Below, in pieces: positions 7,737-15,402 of a stretch of 37,571 nucleotides of DNA. Origin of the DNA: a virus; IMG/VR virus record IMGVR_UViG_3300036906_000079, positions 1 through 37,571 of that record, one strand, 5' to 3'. The notes under the pieces were generated by a model. The model was not told where the DNA came from and searched no databases. It saw only the letters and a program-made list of their open reading frames with translations. A program made the position numbers and the translations under genes. The first letter of the stretch is position 1; each line of letters begins with the position of its first letter.

Positions 7737-7993
7737 GCCCACAGTACGCCCGCAAGGATCTAGACAACAAAATGGGCTACATCAGGCGTCTGACGCCGCA
7801 GCAACGCGCCGCCCAACTTGTAGGATGCCTAAGTCTGTTTCCCGACGCCGAGTCGGTTCGTGACGCATATGTCGATGCAAGTCATCCAGACCATGAGGTC
7901 GCAAAATATGCGATCAACGCCTGGCAGGGTCATTTTCCGGTCGTCCTCGTTGAAACCATTGACGTCAACCCCACGAAAGGTGGCGTGATCTGA
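7733..7993 (+). CDS. hypothetical protein, 86 aa
   Basis: The start overlaps the previous stop (ATGA) and its own stop overlaps the next ATG, so three small genes are translationally chained. The product begins with basic residues (YARKDLDNKMGYIRRLTPQQRA), then has helical sequence with SLFPDAESVRDAYVDASHPDHEVAKYAINAW and a hydrophobic strand (FPVVLVETIDV). I do not recognise it. Confidence 0.6.
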   Translation: MSPQYARKDLDNKMGYIRRLTPQQRAAQLVGCLSLFPDAESVRDAYVDASHPDHEVAKYAINAWQGHFPVVLVETIDVNPTKGGVI

Positions 7994-8127
7994 TGCGCCG
8001 ACTTGTCCGCAAACTTCTCACCCTTGGCTGGCAGCCACGCGAGATATATGCGTTGCTCTCGTTGGTTCGACGCGATCATGTCACGTTCGCGCTCATACGA
8101 GTGCAGTTAAGGCCTTACATTGCCTAG
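7993..8127 (+). CDS. small basic protein, 44 aa
   Basis: An ATG at 7993 overlapping the previous TGA opens a 44-codon frame ending at 8127. The peptide is strongly basic (MRRLVRKLLTLGWQPREIYA, then ALIRVQLRPYIA) and predicted helical. Its coding end overlaps the TTG start of the next gene, so it belongs to the same chain. The function is unknown; a DNA-binding or membrane-binding peptide would fit its composition. Confidence 0.5.
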   Translation: MRRLVRKLLTLGWQPREIYALLSLVRRDHVTFALIRVQLRPYIA

Positions 8128-8896
8128 CTCACCAACCTCAACATGCCGGTTCGGATCATGCAGTTCGCGAGCAACTGCGGATGGCTACTGTGGTCAGCAC
8201 CAATGCGCCAAGAACGAACACAAGCGTCTCTTTGATCGCTTCCGTGCAGACGATCCTGTTCGAGCGTTGTATCGGACAAAGCGCTGGAAGCGCGTTCGTC
8301 TTGTTGTTCTTCGGCGTGACATCTTGTGCCAGTCGTGTGGTCACCAGGCAGCGACTGCATGCGATCACATCCTGTCAGCACGCATCATCATCGACAACTT
8401 CGGCATCGACGCGTTCTACGACATCGATCGCCTGCAAGGTCTATGTCACGACTGCCACAGCAAGAAGACTGCGATGGAGAGCAACTGGCTAGGCAAGCGT
8501 GGAACGAAGATCATCGACGTTGGTGATCGCCACAACACCACCGTCGTCTGTGGTCCTCCTGGTTCAGGCAAGACGACGTACGTCGAGCAGCACAAGGCGG
8601 CGACCGACCTCACCTGGGACTACGACGACATCATGTCCACGATCACCGGATTGCCGTTGCACCAAGAATTACCTGGCGCAGTAGGCAGCGTTCTGGCCAA
8701 CCGGGATGCTTGGGTCGAGGCTACTCGCTACACCAGCAAGCGCTGCTGGTTGATCGTCATGAACCCGGAAGCCACCATCGTGAGCATGATGCGAGACGCT
8801 GGTGCTGAGGTGATCGTCATGAACACACCAGACGACGAGTGTCAGCATCGTCTACAGCTCCGGCGCGTTCAAGATGCAATACAATTACCCCAATAG
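8120..8896 (+). CDS. HNH endonuclease fused to P-loop NTPase/kinase-like domain
   Basis: The TTG at 8120 follows AAGG by 7 bases. The 258-residue protein has three parts. An N-terminal Cys/His knuckle, CRFGSCSS...GYCGQH (9-27), comes first. An HNH nuclease domain (about 50-120) has CQSCG, ACDHILSAR, DRLQGLCHDCHSKKTA, the Cys pairs holding zinc and DH as the catalytic start. A P-loop domain (about 140-250) has Walker A GPPGSGKT (145-152), WDYDDI near 166-171 as the likely acceptor or base region, then alternating strands (CWLIVMNP, AEVIVMNTP) and an Arg-rich end (HRLQLRRV) like a kinase lid. HNH proteins encoded beside terminase genes assist cutting in many cos phages; the fused kinase-like domain could process DNA ends. 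The exact activity is inferred. Confidence 0.82.
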   Translation: MPSSPTSTCRFGSCSSRATADGYCGQHQCAKNEHKRLFDRFRADDPVRALYRTKRWKRVRLVVLRRDILCQSCGHQAATACDHILSARIIIDNFGIDAFYDIDRLQGLCHDCHSKKTAMESNWLGKRGTKIIDVGDRHNTTVVCGPPGSGKTTYVEQHKAATDLTWDYDDIMSTITGLPLHQELPGAVGSVLANRDAWVEATRYTSKRCWLIVMNPEATIVSMMRDAGAEVIVMNTPDDECQHRLQLRRVQDAIQLPQ

Positions 8897-8913
8897 AATC
8901 AATCGTTTGTAAG

Positions 8914-8965
8914 ACCCGGCGGGGGGCGGTGGTCGCCTACACCCTAGACGCCTACCCGGCGGGGG
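8914..8965. repeat. direct repeats upstream of terS, cos candidate
   Basis: The 12-mer ACCCGGCGGGGG occurs at 8914-8925 and again at 8954-8965. Between them the near-repeats GTCGCCTAC and GACGCCTAC occur at 8932 and 8947. AGACCC at 8912 and GGGTCT at 8963 are inverted at the ends. No gene covers 8897-9071. Cohesive-end sites commonly lie just upstream of the small terminase gene, so this is a candidate packaging site. A run of seven T at 9010-9016 follows no clear stem. Confidence 0.45.
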
Positions 8966-9071
8966 TCTCCATCTCTACGACCCATCGCGACGCGCCCCGA
9001 CGCCAGCGGTTTTTTTACACACGGACCACGTTTAAGTTTGAGCTTTCGCAACTAGCTAACCCTTAGCTGAC

Positions 9072-9461
9072 ATGCCAGCACGCACTCCTACCGCAATTCT
9101 GGAGGCACGCGGGAGCTTTATAGCTAAGCCTTCTCGCCGTCGCCCCAACGAGCCCGTCGTCACCAAACCCATCGGCGCGGCTCCTGCCTGCCTGACCAAG
9201 CTTGAGAAGACAAAGTGGAAGGAGCTGGTCAAGCAAGCCCCGCCCGGCGTCCTCAAGTATTCCGACCGCCTCATCTTCACAGTGCTGGTTACCCTGGCCA
9301 GTAAGTTCGAGTCTCGCGTGCCGATGATGGTGATGGAGACGTCTCAGATGATCGCCATCACCAGCAAGTTCGGGATGACGCCCGCCGACCGAAGCAAGAT
9401 TCAAGTCGTGAAACCGAAGGCGTCAGGTTTATCCGCGTTTCTCGCCAAGAAGACAGCGTGA
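9072..9461 (+). CDS. terS: terminase small subunit, P27-like
   Basis: This is the DNA-recognition subunit of the packaging motor. The 129-residue protein has the P27-family plan: a basic N-terminus (PTAILEARGSFIAKPSRRRP), a Pro-rich stretch, a helix with WKELVKQAPPGVLKYSDRLI, and the C-terminal signature KFGMTPADRSKI that is typical of this family. It lies downstream of the HNH gene and upstream of capsid and terL, a packaging context. A perfect inverted repeat AGCTAA-CCC-TTAGCT (9054-9068) ends just before the ATG and leaves no room for a normal Shine-Dalgarno, so translation may be regulated or weak. Confidence 0.85.
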   Translation: MPARTPTAILEARGSFIAKPSRRRPNEPVVTKPIGAAPACLTKLEKTKWKELVKQAPPGVLKYSDRLIFTVLVTLASKFESRVPMMVMETSQMIAITSKFGMTPADRSKIQVVKPKASGLSAFLAKKTA

Positions 9462-9655
9462 CCAGGCACTGGTATGACCCGCCACCAGATCCAGATGACG
9501 CTTCGCCTCGTCCGCCGCACAACTGAGTTACGCATAAATAACCCCTGTGTAGATGCTCTGTCGAGATGGCTCCTATGAGTCCACCCCGGCGGGCCGCGTA
9601 CCTATCCGCTCCCATGAGCGAGTGAGGGTAACACCCACCACAGGATGTATCCACC
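9462..9655. other. intergenic leader of the capsid gene
   Basis: This 194-base gap contains a 22-codon frame starting at a GTG that overlaps the terS stop (9458-9526), rich in Pro and Asp. It is followed by a TAACCCCTG variant of the recurring intergenic motif near 9538, and by two similar short palindrome-like elements (GCTCCTATGAG and GCTCCCATGAGC). I see no promoter I can support. It may form structure in the capsid mRNA leader. Confidence 0.3.
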
Positions 9656-10915
9656 ATGGCACTCAAAGTTTTGAACACCCGCAAGAAAGAGATCCTCGAC
9701 GCGCAGGACAAGATGCTGCGTAACGCTGTGGACACCAAGACCGCCCTGTCCGCCGCCGACGAGACCGCCTTCCAGAACATGACCACCGAGCTGGACGGCA
9801 TCAACACCAACATCACGCGTATGACCGCGATCGAGAATGGTCAGCGTGAAGTCGGCGCACCCCGCGAGAAGGTCGTTATTGCCGATGCCTCCGCCACCAA
9901 GTTTTTTGCAATGGGCGGCTATCGCGCGGCAACCCCGATGGCGAATGCTACTCCCGACTATGTCAAGGGCTTTTGGCAGTCTCTGCGCAGCAAGGCCGAC
10001 CACGAGCGCTTCCTCATCCAGAACGCATCGCTCGGCGAGTCCGGTTCAACCGCCGCCGGTGGAGCACTGGTCCCGATCGAGACGGATCCCAGCATTCCCG
10101 CGATGGCCATCGAGGAAACGATCGCACGCTCGTTGAGCCGCGTCATCACGACCACGATGAATCTGGATCTGCCGTATCAGTCGGCGAAGACGGTCGCGGC
10201 CCTCAAGCCGGAATCGAATTCCACCGGCACCAACGCCTTCGCAATGAACGCGCCCAGCTTCGCAACCACGACCCTGGCTTCATATGTCGTCGGCGACTCC
10301 GTTTACGCTAGCTGGGAGTTGCTCCAGGACTCGAAGGCCGCTTCCGATTTCATCACGATGGACCTCCAGCGCAGCATCCGCGTGAAGGAAGAGAACTACT
10401 TCGTGAATGGCAACGGCTCCGGCCAGCCGCAAGGCTACCTGGGCAACGGCACAACGGCAACCGGCGCATCCATCACGGCAGGTGCAGCCACCCTGGGAAT
10501 TAACCCGATCATCGACGTCATGGGCAGCCTGAACCGGGCCTACTATGTAGGGGCCTCGTTCCTGGTAAATCGCCAGGAATTTAACCGCCTCCTGAAGGCG
10601 CAAATCGCCGCGTCGCAGTTCCAGACGTTCATCACGTTCGGCACTGCCGGTGACGCCCGCCTGTTCGGGTACCCGGTCGCCTTCTCCGCCGAGATGCCGG
10701 TGTACGTTGCGTCTCCCGCCGTCTCCGGCTCGTGGATGTTTGGGGACTTCAAGGCGTTCGCAACCATCGGTGACCGTGACGACAGCAACATCCGCATCAA
10801 GATCCTGGACCAGGTCGCAGCCCTCAACGGCCAGACCGTCATCCTCGGCTACCGCCGCACTGACCAGCGCATCCTGCTCGGCGAGGCCGTCGTCCAGCTC
10901 AACACCACCGCCTAA
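9656..10915 (+). CDS. major capsid protein, HK97 fold
   Basis: The shell-forming protein, 419 residues, has the usual HK97 layout. An N-terminal helical, coiled-coil delta-like domain (about 1-75, with LDAQDKMLRNAVD and TELDGINTNITRM) would be removed by the prohead protease, probably near residues 80-100. The fold proper follows, with AGGALVPIE (about 136-144), SYVVGDSVYASWELLQDS, VKEENYFVNGNGSGQPQGYLG, and the C-terminal FGYPVAFSAEMP and MFGDFKAFATIGDR motifs typical of the family. It sits between the two terminase genes instead of after the protease gene (15395), which is unusual. A strong hairpin follows the stop. Confidence 0.95.
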   Translation: MALKVLNTRKKEILDAQDKMLRNAVDTKTALSAADETAFQNMTTELDGINTNITRMTAIENGQREVGAPREKVVIADASATKFFAMGGYRAATPMANATPDYVKGFWQSLRSKADHERFLIQNASLGESGSTAAGGALVPIETDPSIPAMAIEETIARSLSRVITTTMNLDLPYQSAKTVAALKPESNSTGTNAFAMNAPSFATTTLASYVVGDSVYASWELLQDSKAASDFITMDLQRSIRVKEENYFVNGNGSGQPQGYLGNGTTATGASITAGAATLGINPIIDVMGSLNRAYYVGASFLVNRQEFNRLLKAQIAASQFQTFITFGTAGDARLFGYPVAFSAEMPVYVASPAVSGSWMFGDFKAFATIGDRDDSNIRIKILDQVAALNGQTVILGYRRTDQRILLGEAVVQLNTTA

Positions 10916-10930
10916 TCCGCGCCAAACCCC

Positions 10931-10961
10931 ACGGACCCCACCTTATGCAGGTGGGGTCCGT
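10931..10961 (+). terminator. hairpin after the capsid gene
   Basis: Arms of 13 bp (10931-10943 and 10949-10961) pair perfectly around the loop TATGC. No T tract follows, only TGTGCGTTG, so it may be a partial terminator or an mRNA 3' stabiliser. Either would let capsid transcripts be more abundant than those of downstream genes. Confidence 0.65.
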
Positions 10962-11013
10962 TGTGCGTTGCAAAATACCTGATTTCAGAAAACCGACTAC
11001 GGCCCGTATAGGT

Positions 11014-11634
11014 ATGCACGGTTTTTACGTTTACACATACCTCCGGGAAGATGGCTCACCCTACTACGTCGGCAAGGGCAAGGGGCGTCGCGCGTACCAG
11101 CCACATCACGGCCACCGCGCACCAGAACCCGCTCGGATTCACATCTTCCCGATGGCTGACGAGGCCACAGCTCTCGCATACGAGTGCTACCTCATCGACT
11201 TCTGGGGTCGCAAGGACAACGGCACCGGCATCCTGCGCAACCTGACGGATGGCGGTGAAGGCGTCTCCGGCTTCAAGAATGCGTCGGCAATAGGTAATAA
11301 GTACGGAGCCTTCCCCCGCTCAGAAGCCACCCGGAAGCGAATGAGCGATGCAAGTCCCCGCAGAAAACACACTCCGGAATTTCGGCAGTGGATGAGCGGC
11401 CAAAGAAAAGGAAAGTCGTGGGGCCAGCACACATCAGAGTGGTGCCGAGAAAGAAGCGAAGCGACCAAGGGCAGGGCACACCACCTCTCCGACGAAGCTC
11501 GCGCATCTATTGCCGATTCCAACCGGCGGAGAACGGGACAGAAGCGCCCCTCAGGTAGTAACAACCCCGCCAACCACAACCGCTGGCACGTTACACGCGG
11601 CATCGTCAAAGCGGGGTGCGCACTATGCGCATAA
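11014..11634 (+). CDS. GIY-YIG homing endonuclease
   Basis: The 206-residue protein opens with a GIY-YIG nuclease domain (about 1-90): FYVYTYLRED then YYVGKGKGRRAY, with the conserved Arg, and a Glu in AYECYLIDFWGRKD. Behind it lie several NUMOD3-like DNA-binding repeats (SEATRKRMSDASPRRKHTPE, SEATKGRAHHLSDEARASIA). The C-terminus, HNRWHVTRGIVKAGCALC, has His and Cys placed as in a small zinc knuckle. It is free-standing and inserted between the capsid and terL genes; no intron is apparent. Its stop overlaps the terL start region. Such genes spread by cutting phages that lack them. Confidence 0.87.
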   Translation: MHGFYVYTYLREDGSPYYVGKGKGRRAYQPHHGHRAPEPARIHIFPMADEATALAYECYLIDFWGRKDNGTGILRNLTDGGEGVSGFKNASAIGNKYGAFPRSEATRKRMSDASPRRKHTPEFRQWMSGQRKGKSWGQHTSEWCRERSEATKGRAHHLSDEARASIADSNRRRTGQKRPSGSNNPANHNRWHVTRGIVKAGCALCA

Positions 11635-13343
11635 ACCCCACTGTCGACGCTTACATCACCGGCGTCATGGACGGCAGCGTAGTCGTCGGACCCTGGATAA
11701 AGAAGGCTGTCAAGAGACACCTGGATGACCTCCAGCGCAAGGACATTTACTTCGATCCCGCAGCAGCCAACTACGTCATCGACTTCCTCCAGACGTTCTG
11801 CATCCCCCCGAATCAAGAGACGCCCATCGAGTTATACCCAGCGCAGCAAGCATGGCTGGCGATCGTCTATGGCTGGAAGAAGCCCACCGGTTACCGCCGC
11901 TTCACTCGTACCTTCTGGCTCGTTTCGAAGAAAAACGGGAAGAGTGCACTCTCCGCTGGACTACTTCTATACCACCTCGTTGCCGACGGTGAATTGTCCG
12001 CACGCTGCTTCTGCGCGGCAACTTCGATGAAGCAGGCTCGGACCGTCTTCAAGGAGGCGGTGGCGATGAGGGGCCGCCACCCGGACCTGAAGGCGATGAT
12101 CCACCAGACGGGTAATGAGCCCGTGCTGGCGCTCTACACCGATGACCTCTCACGCCTCTCACCAATGGCGAGGTCCGCCGACTCGGAAGATGGCGCTGTT
12201 GTATCAGCGTGCGTGCTGGACGAGATCCACCGGCTGACCAACATGGGCCTCTGGACAGTCTTGCGTCTTGGCGGTCGTACCCGCAAGCAGCCCCTCATGA
12301 TCTGCATTTCCACCGCTGGCAGCACGGCGGGCGACACATCAATTTGTTGGAACGAGTTCGATTACGGTTGCAAGATCCTCGACGGCTTTTTGCAGGATGA
12401 CGAGGTCATGCCGTGGTTCTGCACCCTCGACGCCAAGGACGACTGGAAAGACTCCAAGAATTGGATCAAGGCCAACCCTGCCATCGGTTACTTGTTCGAT
12501 CTGGAGACCATCCAGAAGGAGTTCAGCGAAGCCCAGGGCAAACCATCCGTCATCGGCGACTTCAAACGGTTCGCACTCAACATATTCAACGACGCATCCG
12601 CCGACCCCGCCCTCGACATCGCCACCTGGGACGCTTGCTGCACTGAGGACATTGCCACCCACCCGGACCCCAAGCGCCTACGCCTCCAGCTCATTGAACT
12701 GCTCAAAGGACGCCCATGTTATGGAGGCATCGATTTAGCGCCAAAAATCGACACTTCTGCCCTCGTTTTACTCTTTCCACCCCTTAAAACAGGTGAAAAG
12801 TGGTCAATTCTCGAATATTTCTGGTGCCCAGCAGACAACATCGCCGAGCGCGTGAAGCGCGACAAGGTGCCGTACAACACATGGGCGAAGGACGGATTCA
12901 TCACGCCAACGCCTGGCAACCTCACCGACGTCCGCTACATCGCGGATCAGATCACTGAGATCAGCAAACTTTTCGAATTAAAAGAAATTGCATACGACCA
13001 AGCGTGGTCATCGGAGCTCGTCCGCATGCTCGACGAGGGCGGCTTCAAGATGTCCAAGCTCGTGGACTACCCCCAGAGCCACCTGAAGATGAATGCGCCC
13101 TGCCAGGAGCTGATGCGCAAGGTACTTCGCTCCGAGTTCATCCATGCGCTCAGCCCCGTGATGCGTTGGCAGATGAGCAACCTGCGTTGGAACACCCAGC
13201 GCGGCACCGGATTTATTAAGCCAGCCCGCGACCGCAAGCGCGAAAAGATCGACGGCTGCGCCTCCCTAATCATGGCTCTCGCGCGAGCAACTGATCCAGA
13301 AAACCAGATTAAAAAGAAAACCGTTTGGATGGTGAGCGCATGA
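11625..13343 (+). CDS. terL: terminase large subunit
   Basis: This is the packaging ATPase and nuclease, 572 residues. The ATPase domain has Walker A SKKNGKS (about 101-107) and Walker B ACVLDEIHR (acidic pair at 199-200). The C-terminal RNase H-like nuclease domain has GGIDLAPKIDTSALVL (Asp near 370 and 376), YDQAWSSEL, and KIDGCASLIMALARA near the end. The pattern is that of HK97-type large terminases (YmfN group). The ATG at 11625 overlaps the end of the endonuclease gene; a GTG three codons earlier is possible. The stop overlaps the next gene (ATGA). Confidence 0.95.
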   Translation: MRINPTVDAYITGVMDGSVVVGPWIKKAVKRHLDDLQRKDIYFDPAAANYVIDFLQTFCIPPNQETPIELYPAQQAWLAIVYGWKKPTGYRRFTRTFWLVSKKNGKSALSAGLLLYHLVADGELSARCFCAATSMKQARTVFKEAVAMRGRHPDLKAMIHQTGNEPVLALYTDDLSRLSPMARSADSEDGAVVSACVLDEIHRLTNMGLWTVLRLGGRTRKQPLMICISTAGSTAGDTSICWNEFDYGCKILDGFLQDDEVMPWFCTLDAKDDWKDSKNWIKANPAIGYLFDLETIQKEFSEAQGKPSVIGDFKRFALNIFNDASADPALDIATWDACCTEDIATHPDPKRLRLQLIELLKGRPCYGGIDLAPKIDTSALVLLFPPLKTGEKWSILEYFWCPADNIAERVKRDKVPYNTWAKDGFITPTPGNLTDVRYIADQITEISKLFELKEIAYDQAWSSELVRMLDEGGFKMSKLVDYPQSHLKMNAPCQELMRKVLRSEFIHALSPVMRWQMSNLRWNTQRGTGFIKPARDRKREKIDGCASLIMALARATDPENQIKKKTVWMVSA

Positions 13344-13696
13344 GCACGATGCCCAAGGGACGTAAACGTAAAGCGGACTACGACGAGGTAGTGGCCTACG
13401 TGGCCGCAAATCCCATCATGCACCAGTCAGAGGTGGCCACGCACTTCGGGATCTCGCAATGCAGGGTGAGTCACATCCTCGCCGCATGTGGTGTCCAGGG
13501 CATACGCCGGGGCAGACCGCTGAAGGCAAAGCCTGGGCAGACCAGCGAGCAAGCCCAGTGGGAGACCATTTTGCACAACGCCGGGCTGGGCATGGAGCGC
13601 GGTCTACGCCTGCATAACCAGCGGATTCTGTACGGCTACGACCCACTCAAGCAGAGCCACAATGACGACTCCGCCACCCTGCAACCGACTAACTAA
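13340..13696 (+). CDS. HTH DNA-binding protein within the head gene cluster
   Basis: The ATG at 13340 overlaps the terL stop. The 118-residue protein begins basic (MPKGRKRKADYDE) and carries a clear helix-turn-helix, HQSEVATHFGISQCRVSHIL (about 32-51), then an AT-hook-like GIRRGRPLKAKPG and a less ordered C-terminus. A regulator between terL and portal is unusual. It might control late transcription or recognise a packaging site. It is not a recognisable small terminase, and a P27-like one is already at 9072. Confidence 0.72.
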   Translation: MSTMPKGRKRKADYDEVVAYVAANPIMHQSEVATHFGISQCRVSHILAACGVQGIRRGRPLKAKPGQTSEQAQWETILHNAGLGMERGLRLHNQRILYGYDPLKQSHNDDSATLQPTN

Positions 13697-13713
13697 CCCT
13701 TAAGCGAGATCAC

Positions 13714-15402
13714 ATGGGCTTCATTAATAACTTCAGAGCGGGCTGGTTAAACGCCTTTCGAAACAGTGGGGAGAGCACCTTTGCGTCTCCCAGCTCCGAG
13801 TTGGTACACGCCCTCGTTGGGCTACCCGCAGCAGCCGGTAAGGTTGTCACCCGCGAGACCGCTCTCCGCGTGTCTGCATTTTTGGGCGGCGTTAAGATGC
13901 TCTCCAACGACCTCGCCAAGATGCCACTTATTCTGCGCGAGACCAAGAGAGTCGATGGCCGCGTTCGCACGCAACCGGCGATCGACAATCCACTCTACAC
14001 ACTGCTCAAGGACTGCCCGAACAGCTACCAGACCTCGTATCAAATGCGTTGGTTCCTCGCGTCCCAGCTCATTATGAACAGCAACTGCTACTGCCAGATT
14101 CTGACAGACCAGGCAGGTGATCCCATCGGTCTCATCCCGCTCAACGCCTGGCACATGACACCACACTGGGACCGAACCACCACGCCACCCACCCTGAAGT
14201 ACCGCTACACAAACTGTGGTCAGGGCGGCACGATGGAATTCACGCAGGACCAGATTTGGCATGTGTCCGCGCTCAACTTCGAGGGCTTCGGCTTGGAAGG
14301 CAGCCCACTTATTCTTTTGGCCAAAGAGGCTTTGTCACTGCTCATGGCTGCGGAGGAAGTGGCCGGGCGCAACTTCGCCAACGGCCTGGGCATGGGTGGT
14401 TTCATCAGCTTCCCCGATGCAGACAATGCGCCCGATGAGAAGGAAGCCCAGAACATAGTTGACCGCTTAAAAAAGGATTTCAGCGGCTCCCAGAATGCGG
14501 GCAAGTTCAGTGCACTACCCGGCGGCGCTACCTGGGTGAAGATGACTTTCAACGCCCAGGAATCCCAGTTACTTGAAAGTCGTAAATGGTCAGAGCAGGA
14601 GGTAGTACGTCTACTTGGCGGTGCACCGCTGATGGTCAAGATGGGGTTGGGCGAGCAGAACAGCACCTATGCATCGAGCTCAGCCTTCTTGGACGAATAC
14701 TTCAACACCTCGCTGCTGCCCTTCACCACGGCGATCGAGCAGAGCATCACGCGCGACCTGATCCCCAAGAAAAAGTGGGGCAAACTCTATGCCAAGCACG
14801 CCGCTGACATTATCCTGCGTGGCTCTCCGAAGGAGCGGGCGCTCACTAATCAGGTGCTCATTAATAGCTGGCAAATGACACCCAACGAGGCACGGTTCCT
14901 TGAGGACCGCGACTCAATTGAAGGTGGAGACTTCATCAGCGGCCCCGCGAATGGTGCGATTTACAACCCGGTCACCGGCGAGTTCTTCATCCCCGGCCAG
15001 AAGCCACCAGATCCTGACGACCCCGATGACGCCAATGAAGAGGCCGACGTTCCCGACCCGAGTGAGGATGAACCCGATGAGGCCGGTGACAGCGATGGCA
15101 ATACCGAGCCCCCCTTCAAGCACACGGTTCCGCCGAAGCCGAAGAAGCAGCCGGTAAAGCAGGTCGTTAAACCCGTACCGGCGAAAAAGACCAATGCACG
15201 CTTGAACGCGCTGGCTGGCAGCATGGCCGATCGTGTGCTGCGCAAAGAGGCCAAAGGCAAAATTGATGCAAAGTTTGTCGCCGAGGTGCTCAACATCTCG
15301 GCTGAACAGGCTGAGGAGTACATCACCAAGCGCAAGGACATGACAGAGGAACAAGCCCGTGCAGAGCTGGTCGCATTGGGCAGAGGAGACAGCGATGACT
15401 AA
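13714..15402 (+). CDS. portal protein, HK97 type
   Basis: This forms the dodecameric DNA gate at one head vertex. The 562-residue protein has the core portal sequence (about 40-410): ETALRVSAFLGGVKMLSNDL, PNSYQTSYQMRWFLASQLIM, YCQILTDQAGDPIGLIPLNA and LGGAPLMVKMGLGEQNSTYA, the last being the well conserved segment of this family. After about residue 425 there is a long tail: a highly acidic Asp/Glu/Pro-rich stretch, then Lys/Pro-rich sequence, then about 80 residues of helix ending EEQARAELVALG. That tail is an extension beyond the normal family length. The stop overlaps the protease start by 8 bases. Confidence 0.94.
   Translation: MGFINNFRAGWLNAFRNSGESTFASPSSELVHALVGLPAAAGKVVTRETALRVSAFLGGVKMLSNDLAKMPLILRETKRVDGRVRTQPAIDNPLYTLLKDCPNSYQTSYQMRWFLASQLIMNSNCYCQILTDQAGDPIGLIPLNAWHMTPHWDRTTTPPTLKYRYTNCGQGGTMEFTQDQIWHVSALNFEGFGLEGSPLILLAKEALSLLMAAEEVAGRNFANGLGMGGFISFPDADNAPDEKEAQNIVDRLKKDFSGSQNAGKFSALPGGATWVKMTFNAQESQLLESRKWSEQEVVRLLGGAPLMVKMGLGEQNSTYASSSAFLDEYFNTSLLPFTTAIEQSITRDLIPKKKWGKLYAKHAADIILRGSPKERALTNQVLINSWQMTPNEARFLEDRDSIEGGDFISGPANGAIYNPVTGEFFIPGQKPPDPDDPDDANEEADVPDPSEDEPDEAGDSDGNTEPPFKHTVPPKPKKQPVKQVVKPVPAKKTNARLNALAGSMADRVLRKEAKGKIDAKFVAEVLNISAEQAEEYITKRKDMTEEQARAELVALGRGDSDD

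Noticed and set aside
9010-9016. T run after a GC-rich stretch as a rho-independent terminator.
   Set aside because: No convincing inverted repeat precedes it; nearby CGACGC elements are direct, not inverted.
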